Shown here one piece after another: positions 46,305 to 58,095 of a DNA stretch of 64,000 bases. This stretch comes from Thuidium tamariscinum. Its lineage: Eukaryota > Streptophyta > Bryopsida > Hypnales > Thuidiaceae. Within the stretch, counting starts at the first letter, position 1. Each line of letters begins with the position of its first letter. Below the pieces are notes generated by a model, which was not told the DNA's origin, ran no database searches, and saw nothing but the letters and a program-made list of their open reading frames with translations. Where the stretch lies: NCBI GenBank assembly GCA_947034885.2, contig OX344749.2:10493501-10557500 (forward strand), read 5' to 3'. The position numbers were made by a program, and so were the translations under genes.

Positions 46305-47330
46305 GGTGGAAACACTCAAAATCATCAATATAAGCAATTCAACATAGTTAGAGGTAGTTTTTCTAAAGAAAAACATTTTTTGATATTAACAAGTGAAAAT
46401 TATGAATATTAAAAAGAAACAGATATTTTGAAAGTGGTATGTAATTTCTAATATTTTTCAAAGTGTTGGCTCCTGGGTCATTGCAAGAAACATCGGTCCT
46501 ATTTCCTGTCACAATGAAAACCATTTTTTTTATTGTTTACTATAACTTTTGGAGATTAAGTCCAATGAATATGAAATTTTTATTGAACATACCTAACTAG
46601 AAGGTTATTGGATCCCTTATTTTTTAGAAATTAAGAAAAAACACTTTATATTTAAAAATCATTTTTGTTGAGCGTCACAGTTTGTAGTTTATAAAAATCA
46701 CTATGTTATGAGTGCCCAAATTTAATGATTTATAAGCAAAACTTTCATGGTCTATACTTATAGGTGTAAAACATATAAATTTTGAATAAATCTCAAAATA
46801 TGTTATTTTATGTCCTCGACATGAGTGCAAATTTTTTTCTGTTGCACACAATTTTTGAACATTGAAGATGGTTCTAAGATTACTCTTTTGATGAAAATCA
46901 AAATCAAATCTTAAAAAATGGACAAATTTTAGTTTAAAAAAAAATTATTTTCCTATTTTTTACAAATTAAAATGTAAAAGTACCAATTTTCATGAGATTT
47001 TGTGCTTTTCTAGTCCTCCTACTTAGAGATTTTTCCTATGCTTTTCCTTTCTAGGGTCCCTTATTCTTAAAGGTATATACATGAAATATATTTTTCACTA
47101 TTTTTAAAAATTATTTTTCTAATTTTAAAGCCCTCCCGAAGAAAAAAAAGAGTATTGTGAAAACGCTACACTTTTTGGACGGTGTTTCTTGCAATGACTC
47201 TCCCTAGCTAGACCATTGAAACTATCACATATGTGGACCCTAAACTAAAACTTGAAAAATTAGTAGTGAACAAATCAGAGTTTTATAGGTGGACATCCTT
47301 TGAATGTGTTTCTGAATCAAAAGTAAGCAT
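46305..47330. repeat. dispersed repeat R, copy 3, interrupted
   Basis: The left part (46,311-46,474) matches R from GTGGAAACACTCAAAA to TTGGCTCCT. The right part resumes at 47,201 with TCCCTAG..AGACCATTGAAA. The intervening sequence is family G copy C. Confidence 0.7.
46476..47200. mobile_element. TIR element family G, copy C
   Basis: Bounded by GGTCATTGCAAGAAACAT and GTGTTTCTTGCAATGACTC. It sits inside repeat R exactly at the GGCTCCCTAG site seen intact at about 8,376. The flanks GGCTCCT and TCCCTAG imply duplication of about 5-6 bases. The interior matches copy B. No transposase frame. Confidence 0.75.
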
Positions 47331-48096
47331 TTGAAGGACACTAATCAATGAAAGTATAGGGAAACATTTAGTAGTAATCTTGGATACAAGAATGGGAATA
47401 TGAATGCTTTTGGATGTTTCTATTTTAATTCAAGGTTCTCACTTTTGTAAATGGACTCAATGCTACATTTGTCATTACTCACTCATGCCTAGATTAGGCT
47501 ATGTACAAACTTGTGTTCCCCACCTTCACTCTCTCTACACCAACTAAGATAGATGGGTCTATTATTGTCTACTTTCTAATTTTATCACCCTATTCTTTTC
47601 CCCAATTCTTTCTAGTCCATTATGCAAATCAATGATCGAAAAAAATTGGAAGTTAGTTCAAAGTCAACTGATGGATTTGGGAAAAAAAATCAAGTTGCAT
47701 TTCAAAAACATTGGATGCAAAACCGAAAGGAATTTTGAAAGGGAGGAAATGAACTAGTGACCTTAAAAACTTGTAGGATATTTTGCTAGTTGCTTTGGAC
47801 AATTGGCATATTTAAATTGCCTTATTTTAATATGCAATGGCCAATATCCAAGATAACCTAGCAAATGAGCATTGGTTATCAACCGTCCATAATTAAAAAT
47901 AAAAAAATAAAGTTTAACTACTAGACACGATAACATAGTCATATAGTATTGTAGCTAGTTTTGGGCCTTCAAATCCTAGATTGTTTAGCCATTGAATTTA
48001 AGTTGACTTTTAGGTTCAATAGTTAGTGAATACTCAATACTTATTCATTTAGTACTTATACAGTTGAATACTCAATACTTATTTAGTTCAATAGCT

Positions 48097-48832
48097 TCAA
48101 TTGATGGCTAAGCAAATGGGTGGCTTTGATTGAAGCTTTCTTCCCAAATCTACACTTGCAAGAGATTCAATATTTGCCAAGAGAGACACTGAAGTGAAGC
48201 CCCTATTCATTTGTGTAAATTGTATCAAAAAAAAGAAAAAGAAATACAAATCCCATCTACTACAAGCACCTCCCGGCCCCGCAACTTTTGAAGGTTGCAA
48301 CAATGCCTCTTTTGAGGCTTGCGAATCTATTGATTGAATACTCCCTATAACCTTGTCTTGCAGCTCCTCCATCGGTCCAGTCACTCCAGTCTTGCTCTCT
48401 ACCCCATCAACCACACTACAAAAGTGTAGAGCTTCTATACCATTTTTTAAATGATTTTTGTATACTCCCACTTTCAGTTCTTCTCTGTTTTCTCTACAGT
48501 GCCAATCTCCTACACTTCACCATTGCAGCTTACTAAAGCGTTTAATTCTTTGTAATAAAGTCCCTTGTAGTGGTCTAACTGATTGTTGTGTATATCTATT
48601 GCAATACTGTCAAGACTAGTACTATTGTTGTTTTGCTTCGAGCCTTCAAGGTTGGACACACTATAGAGTCATTATGTATTGCTACAGTGATGCTATCTTT
48701 ATGCTTGGAGCTTTGAAGCTTAGATGTGTTGTTGAGAGATTGATTATTATTACTATCTTGAGCTAAAGTACTTAAACAACTACAAGCTTTAGAGGAAAAC
48801 ATCTTACCTTCTTTTTTAATTTTTTCTATCAT
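48097..48832 (-). other. two minus-strand open frames, unrecognised
   Basis: Frames of 124 codons (48,097-48,471) and 78 codons (48,596-48,832) follow each other on the minus strand. They have a rather protein-like composition, with a short F-rich stretch from an A-tract in the first. I recognise neither. They could be exons of a captured gene fragment, or the N-terminal part of an element transcribed away from the hAT relic. No splice sites were assessed. Confidence 0.3.
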
Positions 48833-48889
48833 TCTTCATGGTTAGACAACAAAAGAATATGAAAGATATGTTTTTTAGGGTAGGATCTA

Positions 48890-50560
48890 GTGGAAATATG
48901 CATGAATCAAATTCTTCTACACCTATCACACCTCCTAATAAAGAACCTAATGACATTGAAAAAGCTAATAAAGAGTAGAAAGACTCTTGGCATGAATTAT
49001 TTGATAAGGTGGAATATAATCATGATTTGGGGAGGATTTTTTGTAAAGCTTGTAAAGATGGAGGTAAATATGCATACAAAAAATTATTCTACAAACATTA
49101 GAATTTTGGCATTGCAAGACCATTGTAAGACTGTAAAACATCGAAAACTAGCTTGGGTAAAACATGGAGGACAAAAAACTTTACAAAAAGCTGTAAAAGG
49201 ACATCTTGTTGTTTTTGCTACATTTTTGGAGGCTAGTCTTCATATAACCGTTTTTGGGGGGTTATTGTAGATTGAAGATGGAAAAAAGGATTCAAAAATG
49301 ATATTTGATACTCTTGTGGCTATTATGAAGATTTGGGGGCTAAATCTATAAAATTATGTTAGATTTGCATCTGATGGAGCTTCTACCATGGTCAAAAAAA
49401 TACAAGTGTGGCAAGAAGATTAAAAAAGTAAATCCGTTCCTGACTTCAATTCATTGTGTAGCTCATAGAACCAATCTAGTAGCATTGAAAACCTCTAAAA
49501 ATGAAGCTTGTAGAGAAATGTCAAAAGCAATAGATTCTATATTAAATGTTTTGATAGTTTACTTTAAAAAATCATCCAAAAGAAAATGTGTCTTACAAGC
49601 TCTTCAAAATGAATTAAATGATGTTCAAAAAGTTCTAAGAAGATACCATAAATATGTTGGTTGTCCATGTAGCAAACAATGACCACTTTCTGTAATTATT
49701 TTGAAATCAGTCTTGATTTATTTGCGTGATTCTTATGATGACGATGATACTGACATTTCAAACTTGTTTGCTAAGTTGCATGACTTTAAATTCATCTATA
49801 CTCTATATTTTTTGCTAATATTCTACACATGCTCTCAAAATTGTCTAAAATTTTTCAATCAAAACTTGTTGACATTTCTATCACTCATTGGTTCTATTGT
49901 ACAAACAAAGATGGTAAGTATTAGAATGTGTTTTCTTCTTGATTCTTGCGATTTAAACCAAGACACATTTAATCCTAACATTGGTTTTCACATCCTTTTG
50001 GACTTCTGACCCCTAGGTGGTTACCTCTGTTGCTTGTCTAGTGAAAGTAGGGGGTCTAAATTCTACAATGTTAAAATGACTAGATTTTCTAGTGGTGCTA
50101 ACTTAATGGTTGCCCTAACATTTCAAATAATTATGTAGAAGTAGTTTGTTTGACTTCAGAGGTTTAGTCTAAAAACTAGGATGTCATTGATGCTTTAAAA
50201 TTTTTCAATCCCATTGACATGCCTTAAGAGCAAATTAGTTTGGCTTCCATGGGGAGTTGTAGAACTTGATTTGGTTTTGCAACAATATGGGCAACAAAAA
50301 AGTGAAAGAGGAAGAACTTTCCCTCCCTTGGTAGATACAATAGCTTACAAGCAAGAGTTTTTTGCTTTCAAATTGCAAGGGAGTACAAAGTGGATGGATA
50401 GAGCATTTGCATATATATGGGCTTTAGTTAGTTGGAGTCCGTCTTTGAAATTGAAATACCCTAACCTATTAACTTTAGTTCACATTGCTAAGTGTCAATG
50501 TGTGAGCACCAATACGTGTATAAGGATATTTTTTTGTGCAAAATAACATCATGCAGAAAC
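48890..50560 (+). pseudogene. decayed hAT transposase, ZNF862/KIAA1586-like
   Basis: Pieces of one transposase in shifted frames. A zinc-finger part comprises FCKACKDGG (about 49,030) and then ALQDHCKTVKHRKLAW, giving C-x2-C...H-x5-H. FASDGASTMV follows at about 49,361-49,390, then NPFLTSIHCVAHRTNLVA (49,434). QEFFAFKLQ and the C-terminal YPNLLTLVHIAKCQCVST (50,455-50,510) correspond to the hAT dimerisation region (YP.L..LA......ST...ER.FS). At least three frame changes and several stops make it non-functional. I did not find the hAT 8-bp duplication or ends. Neighbouring frames 49,701-50,009 belong to the degraded middle. Confidence 0.75.
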
Positions 50561-51158
50561 TTCGAAATCATATGACCACATCTAATTTAGGTAGTACTAT
50601 GTGATTGGCCTTAGAAGGATCTAACAAAGTATGACAACATTATAGTAGAGGCCATTGTTTTGTGGAAGAATTTGTCTAAGTTTCACCATTTGCACAAATC
50701 TTGAACAATATTGCAGGGGTAGGGTGAAGGCATGAAAGACTAGTTTTATTTTGTGTGGCACTTAGAATGATGGATTTCTCATTGACTATAACTTTTGAGG
50801 TATGAACTAGATTAACTTGAAATTTTGATAAGAGATCTCTAATATGAAAGCAATAAAAAAAATTATTCTTCAAAACTTTTCAGAAATCATTTTATAATTA
50901 AATTTCAATTTAATTCAGTTTTCATTTTCTAACTTCACCCTTGACCTAGGATTTAATACACAGGTTCTATGTCTAATCAAGTAGGAAATCCTTTTAGATG
51001 TTCAAAGAGTGCCTTCTAAATAATAAACTTTTTAATAACATCTTTTTAATCCTAAAAATCACTAATTTCACTCATTGTGAGAATTGTTAGTAGTTTAAGG
51101 GTTTTAGAACAAGCTTTATAAGTCTAAGTTCTAATCTAGCAATTAACTACTCTAATTT

Positions 51159-51412
51159 AAGGCCTTATTCGTTATATTAAAACAAAATGTAGTCTCAATT
51201 TTATCTTAAACTCAAAGATAAATGATCATAAATTTTTAATTTGGAGTCTATTTAATGATTTGAGACTTTAATATAATAATATGCATAAAAACCTTTGATT
51301 GCCCAAAGGTTGCAATCTCATCTTATCATCAATTCAATGATAAATGACTAAAATTGTTTTAGGGTGAAGTCTCGAAATGTGTAAATTGTCTCATTTTAAT
51401 GAATAAGGCCTT
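51159..51412. mobile_element. MITE with AAGGCCTTATTC ends
   Basis: Ends AAGGCCTTATTCGTTA and, inverted, AAGGCCTTATTCATTA; inverted similarity continues into AAAACAAAATG / TTTTAAT. The flank ATTT is repeated on both sides (51,155-51,158, 51,413-51,416). Length 254 bp. Class uncertain; GGCCTTRTTC-type termini occur in several plant MITE groups. Confidence 0.65.
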
Positions 51413-52420
51413 ATTTTAGTTTTTTCCAAATGGTCTAAAGTAATGAGTCTAAATCTAATTATTCTAACTAATCCTAAGAACTTGGCAAGATAAAGCTAAA
51501 CAACAGAAAGAGAATAAAGATCAAATAACATCAACTTACCTCTTGGGCATAAATCTCCATGGTCCCATCTTCAAACATCATAATGTGAACATACTCATTG
51601 GCAATCTCTATATTAAACTCCTTGTGACCATCCATCTAGCTAATCCATGACAAATTCTCAATTTTAGTAAATGAAAGTGTTCCTAATTTAGAATGCACTA
51701 ATGGTCTTAGGCTTCAATTATTATTTTGCATATTTTTGATTAATTCCTAATCCTTGGTGATTATAGAAATATCACAAAATTAATTAAATAGACTAAAAAT
51801 AAAAAATTAACTTGAACCCAAGCAAAAGTCAATTTAATTTTCAATTCTTCTTAATTCAATATAATTAGTTGTCTTTTGTCTTTTTTCCCTTTTTTTTATT
51901 TGGCCAAAAGATTAAATGGAAATTAATTAAGTCAAAACCTTTAAATATTAAAATCTAATATTTTTAACCTAAATTTTTATTTTATTAATCTAAATAATTA
52001 ATTGTCTTGATTTTTTATTCTTCTCGCTTATTAGGCTAAATGAAACAAATGGCAATTAATTTAGAATAAAATCTAATCAAATCCATATTAAATTTTAATT
52101 TTGATAATTTTAAATGAAATTAATTAGTGTTTTGTCTAGTTCTATTTGGCTTATTAGTCCAAATAAAACAAACCTCAAGAGAAATAAGGTAAAATAACCT
52201 AACCAAATCTAAAGAAAATCTAAGTAATTTTGTTAATTTTTCATTAATCTTAAGAACTAGTTTTCCACTTTGTCTTGTTCTAGTCGTCCTATTAGGTCAA
52301 ATAAAACAAAATTAACTAAATGCTCATTAATATTCCTAAAGAAATAATAAAAAATTGACTAAACTATTCCAATGCAATAGTAAAGGAATAAAATCAAAGG
52401 TTTGGGCCCTACCTCTTTAA

Positions 52421-53369
52421 CCCCTAAAGCCCTGAATAACATTTTTTGAGATTATAAATTTTTTGGGCAGCTCACTACAAATGGAGTTTTTATTTTTTTT
52501 CTTAGAAATTTTGATACAATGTGTGCCCAAGGAGTAGCTTTAAGGCCCGATAATTTTCATAACTTTTGACTTCATGGTTAAAAAGTTATGGCAAAATATG
52601 TTGTTTTCTTTACTTGGCAGGCAGCCCGGGCAGCTGAAAAAACTTCTTCAAAAAAACCTTTTTTCTTAAAAGTGAAATTTCAAATTGGTTCTTTAGGTTT
52701 ATATAGACATGGGAAGCTTTAAATCAATCCATCCCAATCAATGAGTCAAAAGTTATGAAGATTTTGAGTTTGGGGTAGTTTGCAGCCAATTACAAAATCT
52801 GTACAGTCCAAAAAAAGTTTGAAATTCTTCATTTAATTCAATTTTTCATATTTTTGGAAAAAAAAACAAAAACAGAAGCTGTAGATTGTTTATTACAACA
52901 TTTTAACCATTGGGATTGACAATTTTTAATTCCATGAATAAAATGTTCACAATTTAGTATTTTGGCTCATTTTTTACTTCTTTCTACTTACTTATTTTTT
53001 CCTATATGTTGTACAATTCCAAATGGTTTGAAATTTTTTGAGAATGTAGCCAACTTGCATTGAAGTATGATTTCAAAGAGTAATTATCATTTTGAATTTT
53101 TTTTCACACAAATTTGACCTTGTGAAGTGCAGCTGCCCAGATTTTTGCAGGGATAAAAAAACAATTTTTGTCAATTCAAATGCTTATATCTTGCAATCTA
53201 CACGGTGGAAATTTTTGAAATTTTTTCCACATGTTTATAAACCACATTACTACAAGATCCTATGGTCACGTGAGTCAAAAATATGTTTTATTAAAAAAAA
53301 GTGCACTTGTATTAGAAATGGCAGTTTTGGAGCATTTTTGGTGAAAACATAGTCAAAAACCTTTAGGGG
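52421..53369. mobile_element. TTAA-flanked element P1, copy c
   Basis: A 949-bp P1 copy between TTAA at 52,417-52,420 and 53,370-53,373. Ends CCCCTAAAGCCCTG and, inverted, CCCCTAAAGGTTTTTGAC. The interior aligns with copies a and b along its length (GTGCAGCTGCCCAGATTTTT, ACAAGATCCTATGGTCAC). Short frames (53,092-53,352) are not transposase-like. Confidence 0.85.
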
Positions 53370-53751
53370 TTAATGAACTAGATTCTTTTTGTCCTTCCAA
53401 CTTCCTCCTTGGTTGAATTTTCTTTCCCAAAGCCGCCTGCTACATGTTTGAAATAGTATTAGAAAGTTTTGAGATACAATTGCAATTCCAATGCAAGTTC
53501 AATACAAATGAAGGTAGTTAGTTCCCCTTGCTTTATCTTGCAATTTGATGGTGAGCAATTTAATTTCAAAAGAGGGTTAGTGGATCATACTTGTATTGTA
53601 GAATTTTTGTTGGAGAAGCGTTTTTTGAAATCAAGTTTAGACTTTGGCTTCTAAAGTTTTATACACTGGACTCTCAATAGGCAGCCGTATTGACTGTATT
53701 CAGTCACACTTCTGCATTTAGTCACACTAAACCCCGTCTCGTTGGTCCTGA

Positions 53752-53904
53752 CACTACAAAAAAATGGGGGTATAAATGACTTGTCCACAATGACTTCACC
53801 AACAACAATGACTGCAAAATAGTCATTTTGTAGTCATTTTGTAGTCATTGTTGTCAGTGTAGTCATTGTAGACAAGTCATTTATACCCCCGTTTTCTTGT
53901 AGTG
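53752..53904. mobile_element. CACTA-type MITE with TGA duplication
   Basis: A 153-bp element with ends CACTACAAAAAAATGGGGG and, inverted, CACTACAAGAAAACGGGGG. It is complementary along almost its whole length, including repeated TAGTCATTTTG words. TGA is duplicated exactly at 53,749-53,751 and 53,905-53,907, matching the 3-bp duplication of CACTA (En/Spm) elements. Confidence 0.9.
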
Positions 53905-54409
53905 TGATATGTGTCGGACTGGGACTGGGTGGACCCCCTTTTGTGCCCCATCAACCTTTGCTGTAGTATGCCACACGGCAAGGTGCCATTGGCCGGGGGG
54001 CTCAATTTTTTCTAATCTCGTGGTCTTGTTTTGGTCTTCTTCAGCCTTGCTCTGATCCTTCAGGCTTGCTCTAGTCCTTTAGGATTTAGCCCTTTGGCTA
54101 GTTTTGGGTTGTTGGTATTTTGGAATTTAGTCCTAATACAAAAAAACTAACTAAAAATTAACTAATACTTAAGTAAATGGAAACAACCAAATAGCAATCT
54201 AATTTTTATAGGGTCTTTAGAAATCAAGCTTAAAACATAAAAAGAAAAAAATAACTAATAGCAAAATGTCAAGGGAGATTGTTAAAGGCCAATTAATTAT
54301 ACCTTTCCCGAATAAATGGTAAAGTTTCACAATTGAATTTTTTAATCAATGATCGTAATTCAACGTATGATATTTTGGCACTAAGTCTTAGAGATTTTGT
54401 TTTTTCAAG

Positions 54410-54760
54410 TACATCTTGAGGGACAAATGAGCTATACTCTGCATATGGGAGCAACTCTAGGTAAAATGGTCGTAATTTAGTATTCTAAGGATTTAAGGGC
54501 AAAAGAAGGTACATACGACAATGTTTAACCGAACTTCCACAAGAAAATTCCGGACAATGTCCACAAAAATTAGTATTTCAAGGTCTAAAAATTAAAGGAG
54601 ACACACATGACAGTGTTTGATTGAATTTTGACGCTAGAGTCTCAAAATTTCTACAAATACTTAGTATTTTAAAACTTCGAAGCTAAAGGAGGTACACATC
54701 ACAGTGTTTAACCAAATTTTGCCATTAAAATCTTAAAATTTCTACAAAATAGTAGCTAAA
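54410..54760. repeat. ~92-bp tandem repeat, three units
   Basis: TTAGTATT starts units at 54,477, 54,570 and 54,661. Each contains an AAAGRAGGTACACA-like block, ACARTGTTTRA and CAAAATTTCTACAAA. Confidence 0.75.
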
Positions 54761-56949
54761 CAAGAAATTGAGGTCAAGCCTCTAATACAAAACAAAGAAA
54801 ATAGGAATTAATTGAAGGGACTCTAAGCCTTCTAAGTTTAATAAAAAAACAAAAAAAACTTGGCCAAATCTTGGTCCAAGAATTGCTCCGACTACGCTGG
54901 TAGCACCAAACAAAGAGAAAAGAGAACTAAATGTTAGTTTGTAAGAAATAAGGGTACTCACAACCTCAAGGGGGGCCCTTATTTACTTATTTCCGAACCC
55001 TCCATAGTAAATTGTTAGTAAAAACACTTTGTTACTTTTCTCCTAGATATTTTCTAAACTATCCTAAATGTAATTTCAAAATAATACTTGTTTAATGGTA
55101 GAAAACTCTAGAACTCTCCTCTTTTAGCTAATAAATCTTGGCCAAATCAAATCCAAGATCTTTAACCCAAGATATTTTAAAATTAACCCTAATCTACCTG
55201 GATGTTTTGCAAATTAATCAAAGTTATTTTGAAAATTGTCTTTCTTTAGTTTAAATTTGTTGTTTTTATGCCAAAAAGAGATTTTGACCAAATCCAATCT
55301 TTGATTTTCTAAAAGATATTTTCAAAATCACTTCTAATTAACCGCATTTAACAATAAAAAAAATCAAACTAAGAGCTAACCTTCTTTATCTTTTAGGGAA
55401 CAACTTGAAACCAAAAACCATCTACGCCATTGTCTTCAAAAGACCCCAATTCATTAGAAGATAAATGAGGCTTCAAAAGGGCTGTGAATTATCTCTGTGT
55501 TCTCAAACTTGGGAGCTCTATTGAACTGAGAATATGCTAGTACACACAAGCAGCCGAGGTGGCTAGGACTCTGCTTCGTCACCCAAAAAAAATTTAAATT
55601 TAAATTTAATTTTTTCTTAAAACCAAAAAAACAGTCGACCTCTGCAGGCAAGCCGCTTGCCTTGAAGGTAGGCTTGCCGACCCATAAAAGCGGGCCTGCC
55701 TTTCAAAGTGGGCCACTTGGCCTTCCAAGGTGGGCCTTCTACTTGGCCTTTCAAAGCTAATTTTAAAAATAAATAAATAAATATTTCATTATTATATTCC
55801 CAATACAGGGAACAAGGTCGAAACGGCCCATTTGAGGCTTCATTTTGCTTCTAATGTAGACTGATGATCACTATTGGATCTAAAGTGCTCGTCTAAGGTT
55901 CTCATTTGAGAGCTATAAAGACTAGTTGTGGATGGCACTTCATTAGAAGTATGTACTTTGCATGGATGAGTCTTTATTCAAACTTCATTCAAAATCGGAA
56001 AAAAAATCAAATGGCAAGGGAAAAAGTGTCTCTAGAGGTGATTGAAGTTCTCCTTACGAGCATACTTAACCGGATGAAGGATAACAGTGGTAGGGCACTA
56101 TAAGTTTGAACTTGTGTTTTTTTTACATTCTTAAGTTTTTGGGAATAATTTTTTTTAATATCTTCATTGACATCTAATTGTTTTAACATAAAAAATAACA
56201 TCCTCAAATGAACATCATAAAAAACATAAAAGCATCTAAATGTCAATGTTGATATCCAAAAAAATCCAAACCATTATCATTTTGACATATTCCATGTGCC
56301 ACTTTGACAAATTTCAAGTGTCATTTTGACATAGAGGCTTAGTAGTAGAGGAAGAAAATGTGCCATTTTAACGGAATGTCATATTTTTACACCCTAAACC
56401 TACCACCCTTGGATTGTAGTGGTTTACATAGACATCCTAAACCCTTAATCAAAAGTAGTTCATTCATCCTTTATACACACTTGTACCAATACACTTTAGG
56501 TAGCCCAAATAATATAATTGACTATTGGAAGAGTAATATGGGATTATTACACCTATATTGGTTTGAAAGTTTAGTGCCTTAATAAATTATAAAAATTGTT
56601 CTAACTTTGCACACAACTTTGGAAGTTTACATGCCTTTTCTAAACAATTTAGGGCTATGCAATATAACATTCCATGACAATCCACGGTTATAGGGGACAC
56701 AGACATAGGTCACAAAACTTATTATAATAATAAAGTTTTATAGAATTTTTGAGAATTTTTGAAATGAACTTAAGAAAACTAAACTTATTGGGGCTCACCG
56801 CTCACAAGCTTTACGCTTGCAGCTCACAAGCTCACCGCTCCACGCTCAAACGCTAGCGTCATTGGTTGTGTAGTTTGCTTGTTATGCAAGTCATACTCAT
56901 GCATTATTCTAGCTTTTCTTTATATGCGATTACAAGACCTGTCTTTGCC

Positions 56950-57065
56950 TCATTATAAAATATTTGTGTTTTAAATGACAAATTTTAGGTCACAATCAAT
57001 GTTACAACCCATGTTTGAATGTCAACATTAATGTCCACAATAACATCAAGGTGCTATGACGGACA
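56950..57065. mobile_element. one end of a second CACTA-like MITE
   Basis: Begins CATTATAAAATATTTGTGTT and runs through ACAACCCATGTTTGAATGTC and TGACGGACATTAGG, parallel to the left half of the MITE at 57,168-57,363. No inverted right half follows, so it is a partial copy. Its mirror lies at 58,607-58,722. Confidence 0.5.
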
Positions 57066-57167
57066 TTAGGTGATAAACTACTGGTGACTATCATTTATGA
57101 AATGATAAATCCATAAAGAAAAGGATCACAAATGTTTAGGCTGCAATGTTGTGGCTTCTCTTGATTT

Positions 57168-57363
57168 CACTATAAGAAACCTATGTTTTAGATGACGAAT
57201 TTTAAGTGACATCCAATGATGCAACCCGTGTTTTTATGTCCAAACTAACGTCCGCCATAACATCAAAATGTTATGGCGGACGTGAGTTTGGACATAAAAA
57301 CATGGGTTGCATCATTGGATGTCACCTAAAATTTGTAATCTAAAACACAAGTTTTTTATAATG
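57168..57363. mobile_element. CACTA-type hairpin MITE in left arm
   Basis: A 196-bp element, CACTATAAGAAACCTATG... to ...AGTTTTTTATAATG, nearly fully self-complementary about a centre near 57,266. TTT lies on both sides (57,165-57,167, 57,364-57,366). It shares AACCCRTGTTTTTATGTC with the MITE at 42,754-42,966. It forms a palindrome nested within the giant inverted repeat. Confidence 0.8.
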
Positions 57364-57576
57364 TTTTAAGTGCACATGTATTTGTTGCCAGACTTTCAAC
57401 CCTTCCAACACCAAAGGTTAGAGAGTGCACGTTGGATATAACAAAGAATGTTGTGCAAACTAATGTCTGAAATACAAACACTGAAATCCAATAGTGTATC
57501 ATTGATCGGTAAAGCAATTTGGTAGGAGCTGCTTCATACACCAATAGTGCTGAATGGTAGTTGCTTGATGTGGATG

Positions 57577-58095
57577 TGAAACCTTCAAGCTGGGAAACTC
57601 CTCTAAGGCTTCCTCACATGCCTATAGTTTGTCTTCTAGAGCTTCCAATGATACAAAATGAGCAGGATCGTGGGTTGAGCAGCATCGTAAATGACCAACA
57701 TCGCACTATAGGCGTATGAAGCAACTCCTACCAGATTGCTTTACCGATCATTGATACACTATTGGATTTCACTGTTTGTATTTCAGACATTAGTTTGCAC
57801 TGGATTTCGGTGTTTGTATTTCAGACATTAGTTTGCATTGGATGTTTGGGGTTTGCCAAAAATGTCATTTAAAGTGATGCATTCGCAACCTTGGGATGTG
57901 TGTTGGTGAGATCTTTAAATGGAGTATCAAAAAGAAAGAAGTGGAAAACAGAGACGGAAATCAATTCTATGATGGTAGTCCAAGAGTGCAGATTCTGGTT
58001 GTGGTAGGTTTCTCCAGCACAAGGCTTGAACAATAGCAAAGCCATAGTTTGCTCTTTCAAAGCTTAAAATAGTAGTCAAGCCACCATTCCTTTCT
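57577..58095. other. 519-bp spacer of the giant inverted repeat
   Basis: Unique centre between the arms. It contains a third, diverged copy (57,706-57,801) of the inner end of the right arm (58,118-58,222). This is followed by a 38-39-bp tandem repeat of its last part (units at 57,762 and 57,801, TTGGATTTC..TGTTTGTATTTC). The 63-codon minus frame 57,869-58,060 is unrecognised. Confidence 0.85.

Larger units (their letters stand above)
55452..57576. repeat. left arm of 4.8-kb giant inverted repeat
   Basis: 2,125 bp that pair with 58,096-60,220; every position p pairs with 115,672-p, so there is no net indel. All small frames in this arm recur with identical peptides on the other strand of the right arm, except one E/K change from a C/T difference at 57,535 versus 58,137. 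The outer boundary is abrupt (CATTAGAAG / CTTCTAATG) with unrelated flanks and no target duplication that I can see. The arm contains a GC-rich cluster (55,640-55,750), a CGCTCACAAGCTT-type repeat near 56,800 and the MITE at 57,168-57,363. No coding domain recognised. Confidence 0.95.
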
